A stretch of 64,000 bases of DNA from Nocardia mangyaensis (GCF_001886715.1 NZ_CP018082.1:2046001-2110000); one strand, 5' to 3'. Numbered from the stretch's first letter, positions 37,007 to 51,876 are shown. Notes: generated by a model not told the origin, from the letters alone. Numbers and translations: made by a program.

Positions 37007-37429
37007 ATGACCGCCGCCACCGCCCCGTCCCGCCTGTCCGCCCTGCTCGCCTCCGGCGAGAACCTGCTGCGCGTCTCGTTGCGCCTCGACGCCGTCGTCA
37101 CCGGGGCCAACGGCCTCGCCTACCTGGTCCTGGCCCAGCCACTGGAACGCCTGCTCGGTCTGGACGCCACGATCGGCCTCGCGATCGGCGCGTTCCTGAC
37201 CGCGTACGGCCTCGCCGTCGCGCTCGTCGGCCGTCCCGCGACCATCAACCGCACGGCAGTCGCCGCGGTCGCGATCGGCAATCTCGCCTGGGTGCTCGCC
37301 AGCCTGGTGGCGGTGGCGACCGGCATCCTCGGCCTCACCACGGTCGGCTCGGTGTGGGCGGTGCTGCAGGCGATCACCGTCGGCGGATTCGCGGCCCTGC
37401 AGTACCTGGGCCTGCGCCGCACCCGCTGA
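37007..37429 (+). CDS. Four-helix membrane protein of unknown function
   Basis: 140 residues. A 25-residue amphipathic N-terminus (LLASGENLLRVSLRLDAVV) precedes about four helices (roughly 30-48, 55-75, 85-105, 113-133) and a basic C-terminus LRRTR. AGGAG lies before the ATG at good distance. It sits in a two-gene unit with the NTF2-like gene and ends just before a strong hairpin. No catalytic motif seen. Confidence 0.75.
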   Translation: MTAATAPSRLSALLASGENLLRVSLRLDAVVTGANGLAYLVLAQPLERLLGLDATIGLAIGAFLTAYGLAVALVGRPATINRTAVAAVAIGNLAWVLASLVAVATGILGLTTVGSVWAVLQAITVGGFAALQYLGLRRTR

Positions 37430-37445
37430 ACACCTGTCGCGACCC

Positions 37446-37474
37446 ACGCGGGGCCACAGATCGTGGCCCCGCGT
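37446..37474 (+). terminator. Hairpin terminator after the NTF2/membrane operon
   Basis: Perfect 12-bp arms (37446-37457 and 37463-37474) with a 5-nt loop AGATC, starting 17 bases after the membrane gene stop. It has no U-tract, as is usual for high-GC Actinobacteria. The rest of the 174-base gap to the convergent treY stop shows nothing else. Confidence 0.75.
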
Positions 37475-37603
37475 TCGTGCTGTGTCGACGAGTCTGCGAG
37501 ACCTCGCCGCTCCCCGCTGGTGACTGCCACGCCGTTGCTGCGTGGCTCGACCAGCAGCGGTCACGGTCAGGATGCGCTGTCGCGGTGGTGATCTCCACCC
37601 TGT

Positions 37604-40024
37604 TCAGCGCACGAGCAGCGCGACCGGCAGTCGGGTGAACAGCTTGTCGAGCCTGGCGTTTCCCGCGAACGAACTGCCCGTCAGCCGATCGGTCCAATTG
37701 CCTTCCGGCAGTGGCAGTGTGGTGTCGAGCCAGCCGGTGGCCGCGAGCCCCACCGAGTGCCTGGTCGCCGCCACGATCACCTCCGGCTCCTCGCCCGCCG
37801 GTCCACGTCCGAAGGCGACGAGCCGGTGCGCGTGCTCACCGGCGGCGTACAGCGGTCGATACATCCCGCCGACGAAGCACTCCGGGCGCTCTCGCCGCAA
37901 CCACAGCGCGTAGGCGACCACCCACATCTTCGCCGCGCCGGTGGTGTCCAGTGTCGGTGTGTCGGTGAGTGACTGGAGCATTCCGGCGCGGACGGCGAAG
38001 TTCACCGGCCGTCGATTGTCCGGGTCGACGAGGGAGTCTTCCCACAGTTCGGTGCCCTGATAGAGGTCAGGGACACCGGGCCCGCACAGCTGCAACAACT
38101 TCTGCGCCACCGCGTCCGACCAGGCGTGTGGCGCCAATTCGTGCGCCAGATCGCCGATGCCGGTGCCGACCGGCCCGTCGATCACGGTGTCGAGCCAGCC
38201 GTGCACCGCCGACTCGAATTCCGCGTCGGGCTCCTCCCACGAGGTCTTGGTGCCCGCCTCCCGAATCGACTTCTCCGCGAACAGATGCAGCCGATCCCGC
38301 AGCCCCGGCACCGACGAGGCCGGTCGACCGTCCGCGGGCCAGACCCCGAACATGTTCTGCAACAGGAACAGCGCCGTCGCCCCGTCCGGCGCCGGGCTGA
38401 TCTCCAGCCAGCCCCGCACCCGCTGCGACCAGGTCTCGGCCACCTGCGAGAGCACCCCGATCCGCGCCCGCACGTCCTCGCCGCGCTTGGTGTCGTGGGT
38501 GGAGATGGTCGTCATGGTGGCGGGCCAGCGCTGCGAGCGCTCGCTGTTGGAGAGGTGGAAGTCGTTGACGGAGTGGCCGAATCGCGCCGGATTGCCACCC
38601 ACCTCCTGCAGCGACACCAGCCGCGCGCCCTGATAGAACATGGTGTCCTCGACCGACTTCGCGGTGATCGCGCCACACACCTGCGAGAACCGGGTCGCCG
38701 CCTCGCCACCCACCGACAGCGCGGTCACCAGCACCGACAGCGGCGCGGTCAGTTCGGCATTGCGCTTCTCCACCTCCGCGACCACCGCGGCGGTGATCCC
38801 GGCCAGCGGCGCGTAGTCCACCCGGTAGACCGGCATGAACGCCAGCACCTCGATCGTCGCGTTGCTCACCGCCAGGGTGTCAAAACTACCGGCGTTGCCG
38901 TCGCGCTTGATCGCCGCGACCAGCCGCCGGATCTCCGGCGCCAGAATGGTTTCCGCGACCGCGCGTTTGATCCGGTGCTCGGTCTCGCCGAACCAGGCCC
39001 GGTCGCTGCCGTGCCCGGCGACGTGCTGGGACAGTTCGGTCATCGCGGCCTCGCCCGCCGGATCGATCAGCACCCCACCGACATCGGCGAGCGCGTCGTA
39101 GCCGGTGGTGCCGTCGACCGGCAACGTCGCGTCCAGCGGCTCGCGATTGGCCAGGATCTTCTCCACCAGCAGCAGCCGCTGCGGGCCGATCAGCCTGCGC
39201 AGCCGGGTCAGATACGCGCTGGGATGGGCCAGGCCGTCGGGATGGTCGACCCGGACGCCGTCGATGAGGTCGTGCTCGCACCAGGCCGCCAGCTCCCGGT
39301 GGGTGGCCTCGAACACCTCCGGCTCCTCCTGTCGGATCGCGGCCAGGCTGCTCACCGCGAAGAACCGGCGATAGGTGCACACGCCCGCCTTCCAGCTCAC
39401 CAGCCGGTAGTGCTGGCGATCATGGATGCGCAGCGCGTTGTCACCGTCGGTGCCGGGCGCGATCGGGAACCGCAGATCGTGCAGCGCCAGCATGGGTTCG
39501 GGGCCGGACCGGTCGACGGTCAGCGCCGCCGGATCGTTCTCGCTCTGCAGCACCGGCAACGCCAGCCGCCCGCCCGCACCGTTACCGGGGCTCCAGTCGA
39601 TATCGAAATACTTCGCGTAGGTGGACTTCTGACCATTGCGCAGCACATCCCACCACCACGGGTTCTGCCGCGGATCGGCCACACCGACATGATTGGGCAC
39701 CAGGTCGACGATCAACCCCATACCCCGACTGCGCACCTCGTCCGAGAGCGCCTTGAGCCCGGTCGGGCCGCCGAGCGCGGCCGAGACCGTGGTCGGATCG
39801 GTGACGTCGTAGCCGTGCGTCGAGCCGTGCGTCGCGGTCAGGATCGGCGACAGGTACAGGTGCGAGATACCGAGTTGCTGCAGGTATTCGGCGATGGCGC
39901 GCGCGTCGCCGAAGGTGAGGGCGTCGGGGCGCAGCTGCAGTCGATAGGTGCTGCGCACCGTGCTGGGCCGGATCGGCGCGCGATGCAGCAGAGTCAGCGG
40001 GTCGGTTACGTAGGTCTCGGTCAT
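37604..40024 (-). CDS. treY: Maltooligosyltrehalose synthase
   Basis: An 806-residue GH13 enzyme that isomerises the reducing-end alpha-1,4 bond of maltodextrins to the alpha,alpha-1,1 bond of trehalose. It has STYRLQL and LGISHLYLSPILTATHGSTHGYDV at the N-terminus, DLVPNHVG, D260 in DGVRVDHPDGL (nucleophile), and E288 in LLLVEKIL (acid/base). The C-terminal part has LLQLCGPGVPDLYQGTELW. ATG 40024 lies 8 nt after the treX stop, so the two form an operon. The upstream in-frame extension overlaps treX and is not protein-like. Confidence 0.95.
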   Translation of the reverse strand: MTETYVTDPLTLLHRAPIRPSTVRSTYRLQLRPDALTFGDARAIAEYLQQLGISHLYLSPILTATHGSTHGYDVTDPTTVSAALGGPTGLKALSDEVRSRGMGLIVDLVPNHVGVADPRQNPWWWDVLRNGQKSTYAKYFDIDWSPGNGAGGRLALPVLQSENDPAALTVDRSGPEPMLALHDLRFPIAPGTDGDNALRIHDRQHYRLVSWKAGVCTYRRFFAVSSLAAIRQEEPEVFEATHRELAAWCEHDLIDGVRVDHPDGLAHPSAYLTRLRRLIGPQRLLLVEKILANREPLDATLPVDGTTGYDALADVGGVLIDPAGEAAMTELSQHVAGHGSDRAWFGETEHRIKRAVAETILAPEIRRLVAAIKRDGNAGSFDTLAVSNATIEVLAFMPVYRVDYAPLAGITAAVVAEVEKRNAELTAPLSVLVTALSVGGEAATRFSQVCGAITAKSVEDTMFYQGARLVSLQEVGGNPARFGHSVNDFHLSNSERSQRWPATMTTISTHDTKRGEDVRARIGVLSQVAETWSQRVRGWLEISPAPDGATALFLLQNMFGVWPADGRPASSVPGLRDRLHLFAEKSIREAGTKTSWEEPDAEFESAVHGWLDTVIDGPVGTGIGDLAHELAPHAWSDAVAQKLLQLCGPGVPDLYQGTELWEDSLVDPDNRRPVNFAVRAGMLQSLTDTPTLDTTGAAKMWVVAYALWLRRERPECFVGGMYRPLYAAGEHAHRLVAFGRGPAGEEPEVIVAATRHSVGLAATGWLDTTLPLPEGNWTDRLTGSSFAGNARLDKLFTRLPVALLVR

Positions 40025-40032
40025 CGTCTCGG

Positions 40033-42153
40033 CTAGGCGGTTCGGCGTAATACGAGCAGGCAGCGGCTCGGCACGGGCAGCGGCGCGGACGCGGCGTGGA
40101 CCGCCTCGGCCGCGCCGGTCGGGGTCGAGCAATCCAGGGCCAGCGTCCACTCGGCCCCGAACTCGGGCCCCGGCAACACGAAATCGATCGCTTCGTCGTG
40201 CGCATTGAAGCACAGCAGGAACGAGTCGTCGGTGATACGTTCGCCGCGCGGTCCCGGTTCGGCGATACCGTCGCCGTCGAGCAGCACGGCCAGGGACTTG
40301 CCGAAGCCGCAGTGCCAGTCGTCGGTGGTCATCTCCGCGCCCGCCGGGGTGAACCAGGCGATCTCGCGCCGTTGACCTTTCCCGTCGCCCGGACCGGGAG
40401 CGAGGAAGCGGCGGCGCCGGAAAATCGGATGCTCGGTGCGCAGGGCGATCACCGAGCGGGTGAACTCGAGCAGCTCGGCATTGGTCTGCGCCAGTGTCCA
40501 GTCCATCCACGACAGCGGCGAATCCTGGCAGTACACATTGTTGTTGCCGAGCTGGGTGCGCCCGATCTCGTCACCGTGCGCGAGCATCGGCGTGCCCTGG
40601 CTCAGGATCAGCGTGGCCAGCAGATTGCGCTGCTGGCGGGCCCGCAGCGCGAGGATCGCCGGATCGTCGGTCGGGCCCTCGATCCCGCAGTTCCACGACC
40701 GGTTGTGACTCTCGCCGTCGCGATTGTCCTCGCCGTTGGCGTCGTTGTGTTTCTCGTTGTAGGACACCAGGTCTCGCAGCGTGAAACCGTCGTGCGCGGT
40801 GACGAAGTTGATGCTGGCGCCGGGCCGTCGACCGGTGGACTCGTACAGATCCGAGGACCCGGTGAGCCGGGAGGCGAACTCGCCGAGAGTGGCCGGTTCC
40901 CCGCGCCAGTAGTCACGCACGGTGTCGCGGTACTTGCCGTTCCACTCGGTCCACAAGCTCGGGAAGTTGCCGACCTGATAGCCGCCCTCACCCACATCCC
41001 ACGGTTCGGCGATGAGCTTGACCTGGCTCACCACCGGGTCCTGGTGCACCAGGTCGAAGAACGCCGAAAGCCGGTCCACATCGTGCAATTCGCGGGCCAG
41101 GGTGGCGGCGAGGTCGAAGCGGAACCCGTCGACGTGCATGTCCAGGATCCAGTAGCGCAGCGAGTCCATGATCAGCTGCAAGGTGTGCGGATGCCGCACA
41201 TTGAGGCTGTTGCCGGTGCCGGTGTAGTCCTTGTAGAGCTCGGGATCGGTGTCGTCGACCCGGTAGTAGGCGGCATTGTCGATCCCGCGCAGGCTCAGCG
41301 TCGGCCCGCGGTGATTGCCCTCGCCGGTGTGGTTGTAGACCACATCGAGGATCACCTCGATGCCCTCGGCGTGCATCGCGCGCACCAGCGCCTTGAACTC
41401 CGCGACCGCCGCGTCACCGCGCGGCCGGGCCGAGTACTGATTGTGCGGGGCCAGATAGCCGATGCTGTTGTAGCCCCAGTAATTGCGCAGTCCCTGGTCG
41501 GTGAGCACGTGATCGTGGAAGAACTGGTGCACCGGCATCAGCTCGATCGCGGTCACGCCCAGACTCTTCAGGTGCCCGATGATCGCCGGATGCGCCAGCC
41601 CCGCGTAGGTGCCGCGCAGTTCCTCCGGGATGTCGGGATGCGTCATCGTCATGCCCTTGACGTGCGCCTCGTAGATCACCGTCTCGTGATAGGGCGTGTT
41701 CGGCGGACGGTCGGCGCCCCAGTCGAAGAACGGGTTGATCACCACCCCGGTCATGGTGTGGCCCAGTGAATCCAGCCCGTAGGTGTAGAGCGAGGGATCG
41801 TTGACGAACTCGCCGTCGAAGGCCTTGCCGTACGGGTCGAGCAGCAGTTTGCTGGGATCGCAGCGCAACCCCAGCTCTGGCTCGTAGGGCCCGTGGACGC
41901 GGAACCCGTAGCGCTGGCCGGGTGTGACGGCGGGCAGATAGGCGTGCCACACATAGCCGTCGACCTCGTCGAGATCGACACGCGTCTGGCTACCGTCCTT
42001 GGCGATCAGGCACAGCTCGACCTTGGTGGCGACTTCGGAGAACACCGAGAAGTTCGTGCCTGCGCCGTCATAGGTGGCGCCGAGTGGATATGCCGTTCCC
42101 GGCCACACTCCCAGTGGGGTCACCTCACCGGATCGGTCGTTCGGGCTCGACAT
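40033..42153 (-). CDS. treX: Glycogen debranching enzyme (TreX/GlgX type)
   Basis: A 706-residue isoamylase-like GH13 protein. CBM48 region: WPGTAYPLGATYDGAGTNF. Barrel motifs: VILDVVYNHT, nucleophile D347 in DGFRFDLA, acid/base E383 in LIAEPWDVGEGGYQ, and NFVTAHDGFTL. It removes alpha-1,6 branches of glycogen and supplies linear maltodextrins to TreY and TreZ. It heads the treX-treY operon. It could equally be called glgX; the treY neighbour favours the trehalose role. Confidence 0.93.
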   Translation of the reverse strand: MSSPNDRSGEVTPLGVWPGTAYPLGATYDGAGTNFSVFSEVATKVELCLIAKDGSQTRVDLDEVDGYVWHAYLPAVTPGQRYGFRVHGPYEPELGLRCDPSKLLLDPYGKAFDGEFVNDPSLYTYGLDSLGHTMTGVVINPFFDWGADRPPNTPYHETVIYEAHVKGMTMTHPDIPEELRGTYAGLAHPAIIGHLKSLGVTAIELMPVHQFFHDHVLTDQGLRNYWGYNSIGYLAPHNQYSARPRGDAAVAEFKALVRAMHAEGIEVILDVVYNHTGEGNHRGPTLSLRGIDNAAYYRVDDTDPELYKDYTGTGNSLNVRHPHTLQLIMDSLRYWILDMHVDGFRFDLAATLARELHDVDRLSAFFDLVHQDPVVSQVKLIAEPWDVGEGGYQVGNFPSLWTEWNGKYRDTVRDYWRGEPATLGEFASRLTGSSDLYESTGRRPGASINFVTAHDGFTLRDLVSYNEKHNDANGEDNRDGESHNRSWNCGIEGPTDDPAILALRARQQRNLLATLILSQGTPMLAHGDEIGRTQLGNNNVYCQDSPLSWMDWTLAQTNAELLEFTRSVIALRTEHPIFRRRRFLAPGPGDGKGQRREIAWFTPAGAEMTTDDWHCGFGKSLAVLLDGDGIAEPGPRGERITDDSFLLCFNAHDEAIDFVLPGPEFGAEWTLALDCSTPTGAAEAVHAASAPLPVPSRCLLVLRRTA

Positions 42154-42211
42154 GCTACGACAGTAGTGGAATCCCGGCGCCGACCGCGCGGGGTGCGCGA
42201 TGGGTGCTTGA

Positions 42212-42650
42212 TCACTCCGGCGTTCCGGAGAAGCTCGCGATCAGTCGTCGCGCGTATCCCGTCCGCCGCGCCAACCGGGCGAGGCCGCCGAACATCAGGC
42301 GCTGCAGCAGCACGGGCGGACCGGCCAGATAGCCGTCCTGGTACTCCCACAGCAGCGCGAGGGCGAGGGGATTGCGCGGTACCCGGTCTGCTGTCGTCCG
42401 GTGCGCGTTGTCCAAGCCGGTCCAGAACTCGAACATCTCCCAGTGCCGCAGCGGCGGGCGGATCACGTGATCGAGCACCGTGTCGGGCGTTTCGTTCCAG
42501 AACTCGTGCACCGCGCGCGGTGCAGCGGTGACGGTCTGACCCGGGCCCGCGAGGATCTCGACGCCGTCGATCCGGAACCGCATCGTGCCGGCGCGAATGG
42601 TCCAGGTCTCGGCCAGTTCGGGATGCCAGTGCGGGCCCGCTTGTCTGCCG
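42212..42650 (-). pseudogene. 5'-truncated cupin-domain protein remnant
   Basis: The frame reads as a normal cupin from about PGRQAGPHWHPELAETW onward, with the metal-binding HWH, FRIDGVEILAGPG and HEFWNETPD motifs, then a C-terminal helical tail to the stop at 42212. Before PGRQAG the same frame runs antisense through the MarR remnant and no longer resembles a protein. About 30-45 N-terminal residues and the promoter are missing. The junction lies near 42650, shared with the divergent MarR remnant. Confidence 0.6.
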
Positions 42651-42652
42651 GG

Positions 42653-42934
42653 ATGACCCAGCAGTCGATGGGCGAATTGGTCGCCCACCTCGAACGATTC
42701 GGCTACGTGGCACGCGAGCCCGATCCCGCTGACCGCCGTGCCCGCCTGATCGTTGCCACCGCGTCCGGACGCGCGGCGCTCGCGCTGGCCGCACGCCACA
42801 TCCACCGGATCGAGCAGGCGCTCGCGGCCGAGCTCGGCCCGGAATCCCTCGACCGGCTCCGGGCCGCACTGGCGCGCGTGCCCGCCGCCATCGCCGATCC
42901 GTCCGACCCGCCGTCCGAGTCCGGCCGCAGCTGA
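42653..42934 (+). pseudogene. 5'-truncated MarR-family regulator remnant
   Basis: From MTQQSMGELVAHLERFGYV, with RREPDPADRRARL-type wing residues (here [14 protein letters not shown]), and a C-terminal dimerisation helix. This is the second half of a MarR regulator: the recognition helix onward. The first 50-60 residues (dimerisation helix and start of the HTH) are absent, and the upstream sequence belongs to the cupin remnant on the other strand. An ATG at 42653 could still give 93 residues, but without a complete HTH it should not bind DNA normally. Confidence 0.65.
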
Positions 42935-42954
42935 TAACTTGAACGTTGTTCAAG
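42935..42954 (+). promoter_or_regulatory. bioA promoter -10 fused to a BioQ-type operator
   Basis: TAACTT (42935-42940) fits a -10, and its last three bases are the first three of the palindrome CTTGAAC-GTT-GTTCAAG (42938-42954). The 7-bp arms are perfect. The same core TGAAC-N3-GTTCA recurs before bioF and bioB, and a BioQ-like TetR gene is in the window. Confidence 0.8.
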
Positions 42955-42992
42955 GCCGTTGCGGCGGCACCGGGCGACGACGAGGAAACCCT

Positions 42993-44270
42993 GTGGACCT
43001 GACCCCCGAGCAGATCAGCGCCCTCGATGCCGAGCACGTCTGGCATCCCTACGGCGGCTTCCCCGCGACCACCGAACCGCTGGTCGTCGCGAGCGCGGCG
43101 GGCACCAGGCTCACCCTGGCCGACGGCCGGGAACTGGTCGACGGCATGAGCTCGTGGTGGGCGGCCGTGCACGGCTACCGGCATCCGGTGCTCGACGCGG
43201 CCCTGCTCGCCCAGTCGCAGCGAATGAGCCACGTGATGTTCGGCGGCCTCACCAACGAACCGGCCGTCCGGCTGGCTCAGCTGCTGGTCGAGCTCACGCC
43301 GGCCGGGCTGGACAAGGTCTTCCTCTGTGACTCCGGCTCGGTCTCGGTCGAGGTCGCGGCGAAGATGTGCCTGCAGTACTGGCGCGGAGTCGGCCGCCCC
43401 GGCAAACACCGGCTGCTCACCTGGCGCGGCGGCTACCACGGCGACACCTTCACTCCGATGAGCGTGTGCGACCCCGAGGGCGGCATGCACACGCTGTGGA
43501 CCGATGTCCTGACCGAGCAGGTGTTCGTGCCCGCGCCGCCGCGGACCTTCGAGCCCGGCTACGTCGCCGAGCTCGAGCAGGCCGTGCGCGCCCATCGCGA
43601 CGAGCTGGCCGCGGTGATCGTCGAACCGATCGTGCAGGGCGCGGGCGGGATGCGCTGGCACGATCCGCGCTATCTCACCGAACTGCGCCGCATCTGCGAC
43701 GAGCAGCAGGTGCTGCTGATCTTCGACGAGATCGCCACCGGCTTCGGCCGTACCGGCGCACTCTTCGCCGCCGACCACGCCGGCGTCAGCCCGGACGTGA
43801 TGTGCGTGGGCAAGGCGCTGACCGGCGGTTATCTCACCCTTGCCGCCGCCCTGTGTACCACCCGCATCGCCGAGACGATCAGTTCGGCGCATGGCGGCCT
43901 CATGCACGGGCCGACCTTCATGGGCAATCCGCTGGCCTGCGCGATCGCGGTCGCCTCGGTGGAGCTGCTGCGCTCGCGCGACTGGCGTGGTGAGGTCGCG
44001 CGGATCGAATCCGAGCTGACCGAGGGTCTCGCGCCCGTCGCCGACCTGCCCGGTGTCGCCGAGGTGCGGGTGCTCGGCGCGATCGGAGTCGTCGAACTCG
44101 ACGAGCCCGTGGACATGCGCGCCGCGACCACCGCTGCCGTCGACGCGGGCGCCTGGCTGCGCCCGTTCCGCAATCTCGTCTACACGATGCCCCCGTTCAT
44201 CAGCAGCTCCGCCGACATCGCCACCATCACCGCGGCCGTGCGCGCGGCGGTGAAGGCATCGGTGCGATGA
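42993..44270 (+). CDS. bioA: Adenosylmethionine-8-amino-7-oxononanoate aminotransferase
   Basis: A 425-residue class III aminotransferase that converts KAPA to DAPA with SAM as amino donor. The N-terminus HVWHPYGGF is the BioA signature, followed by [33 protein letters not shown], and PLP Lys K274 in [13 protein letters not shown]. The GTG start is chosen for GAGGAA 6 nt upstream and agreement with homologues (437 aa in M. tuberculosis). It begins the bioA-bioF-bioD run, behind a BioQ-type operator. Confidence 0.96.
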   Translation: MDLTPEQISALDAEHVWHPYGGFPATTEPLVVASAAGTRLTLADGRELVDGMSSWWAAVHGYRHPVLDAALLAQSQRMSHVMFGGLTNEPAVRLAQLLVELTPAGLDKVFLCDSGSVSVEVAAKMCLQYWRGVGRPGKHRLLTWRGGYHGDTFTPMSVCDPEGGMHTLWTDVLTEQVFVPAPPRTFEPGYVAELEQAVRAHRDELAAVIVEPIVQGAGGMRWHDPRYLTELRRICDEQQVLLIFDEIATGFGRTGALFAADHAGVSPDVMCVGKALTGGYLTLAAALCTTRIAETISSAHGGLMHGPTFMGNPLACAIAVASVELLRSRDWRGEVARIESELTEGLAPVADLPGVAEVRVLGAIGVVELDEPVDMRAATTAAVDAGAWLRPFRNLVYTMPPFISSSADIATITAAVRAAVKASVR

Positions 44271-44286
44271 TGCCGCGCCCAGCCCG

Positions 44287-44309
44287 CTTGAACGGCGTTC
44301 AAGTAAGCT
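44287..44309 (+). promoter_or_regulatory. bioF internal promoter with BioQ-type operator
   Basis: The palindrome CTTGAAC-GGC-GTTCAAG (44287-44303, perfect 7-bp arms) is followed at once by TAAGCT (44304-44309), a -10-like hexamer 8 nt before the bioF GTG. BioF could therefore also be made from its own repressed, nearly leaderless transcript. Confidence 0.7.
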
Positions 44310-44317
44310 CCTCGGCT

Positions 44318-45472
44318 GTGAGTACGGATCCGTTGAGCTGGTTGGACGAGCGCGCGGCCGAGCGGGTCGACGCCGGGCTGCGCAGGCACCTGCGGGTGCG
44401 CGCCGCCGAGTCGCCCGCGATCGACCTGGCCTCCAACGACTATCTCGGGCTGGTTCGGCATCCCGAGGTGATCGAGGGCGCGATCGCCGCCGTGCGTCGG
44501 TGGGGGGCCGGATCGACCGGCTCCCGCCTGGTCACCGGAACCACCGCCGAACACGCCCTGCTCGAAGCCGAACTCGCCGAATTCGTCGGCGCGGAAACAG
44601 GACTGGTCTTCGCCTCCGGCTATGCCGCGAATCTCGGCGCCGTCACCGCGCTGGCCGGACGCGGCACGCTGGTCGTCTCCGACGCGGGTAGCCACGCCTC
44701 CCTGGTCGACGCGTGCAGGCTCTCCCGGGCCAGGGTCGAGATCGCCCCGCACCGTGACGTCGCCGCTGTCGAACGGCTGCTCGCCGAACGCACCGAGGAG
44801 CGCGCACTCGTCCTCACCGACTCGGTCTTCAGCGCCGACGGCGACCTTGCCCCGCTTGCCGAGCTGCACCGGGTCACCAGGGCCAATGGCGCGATCCTGA
44901 TCGTCGACGAAGCGCACGGACTCGGTGTCCGCGGCGAGGGCGGGCGCGGGCTGGTGCACGAGGCAGGTCTGGCGGGTGAATCGGATCTGGTCGTCACCGC
45001 GACCCTGTCCAAGGCGTTCGCCGCCCAGGGCGGCGCAGTGCTCGCCGATGCCAGAATCCGCGCCCACCTCATCGACGCGGCCCGCACGTTCATCTTCGAC
45101 ACCGGCCTCGCGCCCGCCGCCGTCGGCGCGGCCCGCGCCGCACTCGGCCTCCTGCGCCGCGACCCCGCCATGGCCGCGCGCGTCCTCGCCCGCGCCGCCG
45201 ACATCGCCCGCATCGCCGGAGTCCCCGAACCGGACTCCGCGGTGGTCTCGGTGGTCCTCGGCGAAGCCCAGCTCGCCTTCGATGCCGCCCAGGCCTGCCG
45301 TGAACACGGCCTCGACGTCGGCTGCTTCCGCCCACCCTCGGTCCCCGAAGGCACCTCTCGCCTGCGCCTGACCGCCCGCGCCAACCTCACCCCCGCCGAG
45401 CTCGACACCATCGCCGAGGTGCTCGGCGAAGTCCTCGAGAACGCGCGCGGCAAAGAGCCGGTGAGCGCATGA
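44318..45472 (+). CDS. bioF: 8-amino-7-oxononanoate synthase
   Basis: A 384-residue alpha-oxoamine synthase joining pimeloyl-ACP/CoA and alanine. Motifs: [13 protein letters not shown] near the N-terminus, [31 protein letters not shown], and PLP Lys K232 in [14 protein letters not shown] 44318 (STDPLSWLD) matches the usual N-terminus; the frame upstream overlaps the operator and bioA end. Its stop overlaps the bioD start. Confidence 0.95.
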   Translation: MSTDPLSWLDERAAERVDAGLRRHLRVRAAESPAIDLASNDYLGLVRHPEVIEGAIAAVRRWGAGSTGSRLVTGTTAEHALLEAELAEFVGAETGLVFASGYAANLGAVTALAGRGTLVVSDAGSHASLVDACRLSRARVEIAPHRDVAAVERLLAERTEERALVLTDSVFSADGDLAPLAELHRVTRANGAILIVDEAHGLGVRGEGGRGLVHEAGLAGESDLVVTATLSKAFAAQGGAVLADARIRAHLIDAARTFIFDTGLAPAAVGAARAALGLLRRDPAMAARVLARAADIARIAGVPEPDSAVVSVVLGEAQLAFDAAQACREHGLDVGCFRPPSVPEGTSRLRLTARANLTPAELDTIAEVLGEVLENARGKEPVSA

Positions 45473-46137
45473 GCATCCTGCTGATCAGCGGCACGTCCAC
45501 CGACGTCGGCAAAACTGTCGTCACGGCCGCTGTCGCAGCGGTGGCGCACGCCGAGGGCCGCTCCGTCGCGGTGTGCAAGCCTGCCCAGACCGGGATCGCC
45601 CCTGGCGAACCGGGCGATCTCGCCGAGATCACCCGATTGTCCGGGGTGACCCGCACGGTCGAACTAGCCCGCTACCCCGACCCACTGGCCCCCGATACCG
45701 CAGCCCGCCGCGCCGGGATGCCCTTGCTGAGCTTGGCCGAGACCGTCGCCGCGATCGACGAACTCGCCGACGCCGACCTCGTCCTGGTCGAGGGCGCGGG
45801 CGGACTGCTGGTCCGGATGGGGGAATACACGCTGCTCGAGCTCGCCCACAAGGTCGGTGCTCCCGTCCTCGTCGTGGCCGCCGCCGGACTCGGCACCCTC
45901 AACCACAGCGAACTCACCACCCGCACCCTGGCCGCCGCCGGTGTGCCGTGCGCGGGACTGGTCATCGGCGCCTGGCCGACCGACCCGGATCTCGCCTCGC
46001 GCTGCAATCGCGAGGATCTGCCCCGCGTCACCGACACCGCCCTGCTCGGTGCGATCCCCGCGGGTGTGGGCCAGTGGGAGCGTGAGCGCTTCGCCGCGGC
46101 AGCTCCGAGTTGGTTCGCCGACGGGTGGCGTCCCTGA
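45469..46137 (+). CDS. bioD: Dethiobiotin synthetase
   Basis: A 222-residue P-loop ATPase that closes the ureido ring of dethiobiotin from DAPA, CO2 and ATP. The N-terminal loop GTSTDVGKT (8-16) is the family Walker A; KPAQTG and VEGAGGLLV follow. ATG overlaps bioF by 4 nt (ATGA). The last step, bioB, is 11 kb away beyond the rRNA operon. Confidence 0.95.
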   Translation: MSILLISGTSTDVGKTVVTAAVAAVAHAEGRSVAVCKPAQTGIAPGEPGDLAEITRLSGVTRTVELARYPDPLAPDTAARRAGMPLLSLAETVAAIDELADADLVLVEGAGGLLVRMGEYTLLELAHKVGAPVLVVAAAGLGTLNHSELTTRTLAAAGVPCAGLVIGAWPTDPDLASRCNREDLPRVTDTALLGAIPAGVGQWERERFAAAAPSWFADGWRP

Positions 46138-46181
46138 ACGTCGCGTGTCGGTGCGTTGAAAACCTCCGCTGACCAGCCGAT

Positions 46182-46210
46182 TTGACTTAGTGTTCGTCGC
46201 TGCGTAACTT
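46182..46210 (+). promoter_or_regulatory. rRNA operon promoter P1
   Basis: TTGACT (46182-46187), a 17-nt spacer and TAACTT (46205-46210) match mycobacterial rrn promoters closely. Transcription would start near 46217, about 420 nt before the mature 16S end. Confidence 0.8.
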
Positions 46211-46343
46211 TATTCGAGTCAGAGCGACACGGACACCAACCCGGTGCCGAGCAGCAGCCCGCCAGGGCGGCTACGGTGCGGGGAAACGAGGTAGGACGAT
46301 GAGCGCCTGACTGATCATGTGTTCAGGGTCATCTGGCTGGGAT

Positions 46344-46373
46344 TTGCTTCTGGTCGATGTTCTGGGCTACAGT
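46344..46373 (+). promoter_or_regulatory. Candidate rRNA operon promoter P2
   Basis: TTGCTT (46344-46349), an 18-nt spacer and TACAGT (46368-46373). Weaker than P1 but well spaced. Tandem promoters are usual for rrn operons in this group. Confidence 0.5.
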
Positions 46374-46637
46374 ACGAACCCTTGCCTCACCGAAACCCGC
46401 GATCAACATGTTGTGGGTGGAAGTGTGTGCGTGTGTTCTTTGAGAACTCAATAGTGTGTCGATGAATGTCAGTGCCAATAATGATTATTGGTTCCAGCCT
46501 TCGCGTACCCCCCGGTCGTGGGAGGTTGGACATTGAAAACAACAGCGAATCTTATTTGCTGGTGTTTGACTTTGCTAGGTTTTCGGACTCTAGTTAGATA
46601 TTTCTGATTACACCTTTCGGGGTGTGGTTGAGAGTCT

Positions 46638-51620
<4,983 letters not shown>

Positions 51621-51715
51621 GAAGGTGTTACGCGTCCACTGTGCGGTTTCTGAAACAACACACGACATGGCAGCAAACCCGTTTGGGGAGCGCTGTTGTG
51701 GTTGGTTTCATAGTG

Positions 51716-51833
51716 TTACGGCGGTTATAGCGGTGGGGAAACGCCCGGTCCCATTCCGAACCCGGAAGCTAAGGCCACCTGCGCCGATGGTACTGCACTC
51801 GACAGGGTGTGGGAGAGTAGGACACCGCCGGAA
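51716..51833 (+). rRNA. rrf: 5S ribosomal RNA
   Basis: About 118 nt, beginning TTACGGCGG and ending CACCGCCGGAAC. It has CCCATTCCGAACCCGGAAGC (loop B-C) and GGGAGAGTAGGACACCGCC. The terminal CGGCGG and CCGCCG pair in helix I. It lies about 95 nt after the 23S gene. Confidence 0.95.
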
Positions 51834-51848
51834 CATCGTTGCGAAAGG

Positions 51849-51876
51849 CCCTCCAGCATTGCTGGAGGGTCTTTTT
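51849..51876 (+). terminator. Intrinsic terminator of the rRNA operon
   Basis: CCCTCCAGC and GCTGGAGGG (9-bp perfect stem, loop ATT) are followed by TCTTTTT. This is the clearest rho-independent terminator in the window and lies 15 nt after 5S rRNA. Confidence 0.92.

Larger units (their letters stand above)
46138..46637 (+). other. rRNA operon promoter and leader region
   Basis: Five hundred bases between bioD and the 16S gene with no coding frame I can support. They hold two candidate promoters (annotated separately) and, around 46437-46460, a TTTGAGAACT boxA/processing-stem-like sequence that recurs in the 16S-23S spacer. A small hairpin, ACACC with GGTGT around 46606-46624, lies just before the 16S 5' end and may be part of the antitermination or RNase III signals. 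Confidence 0.6.
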
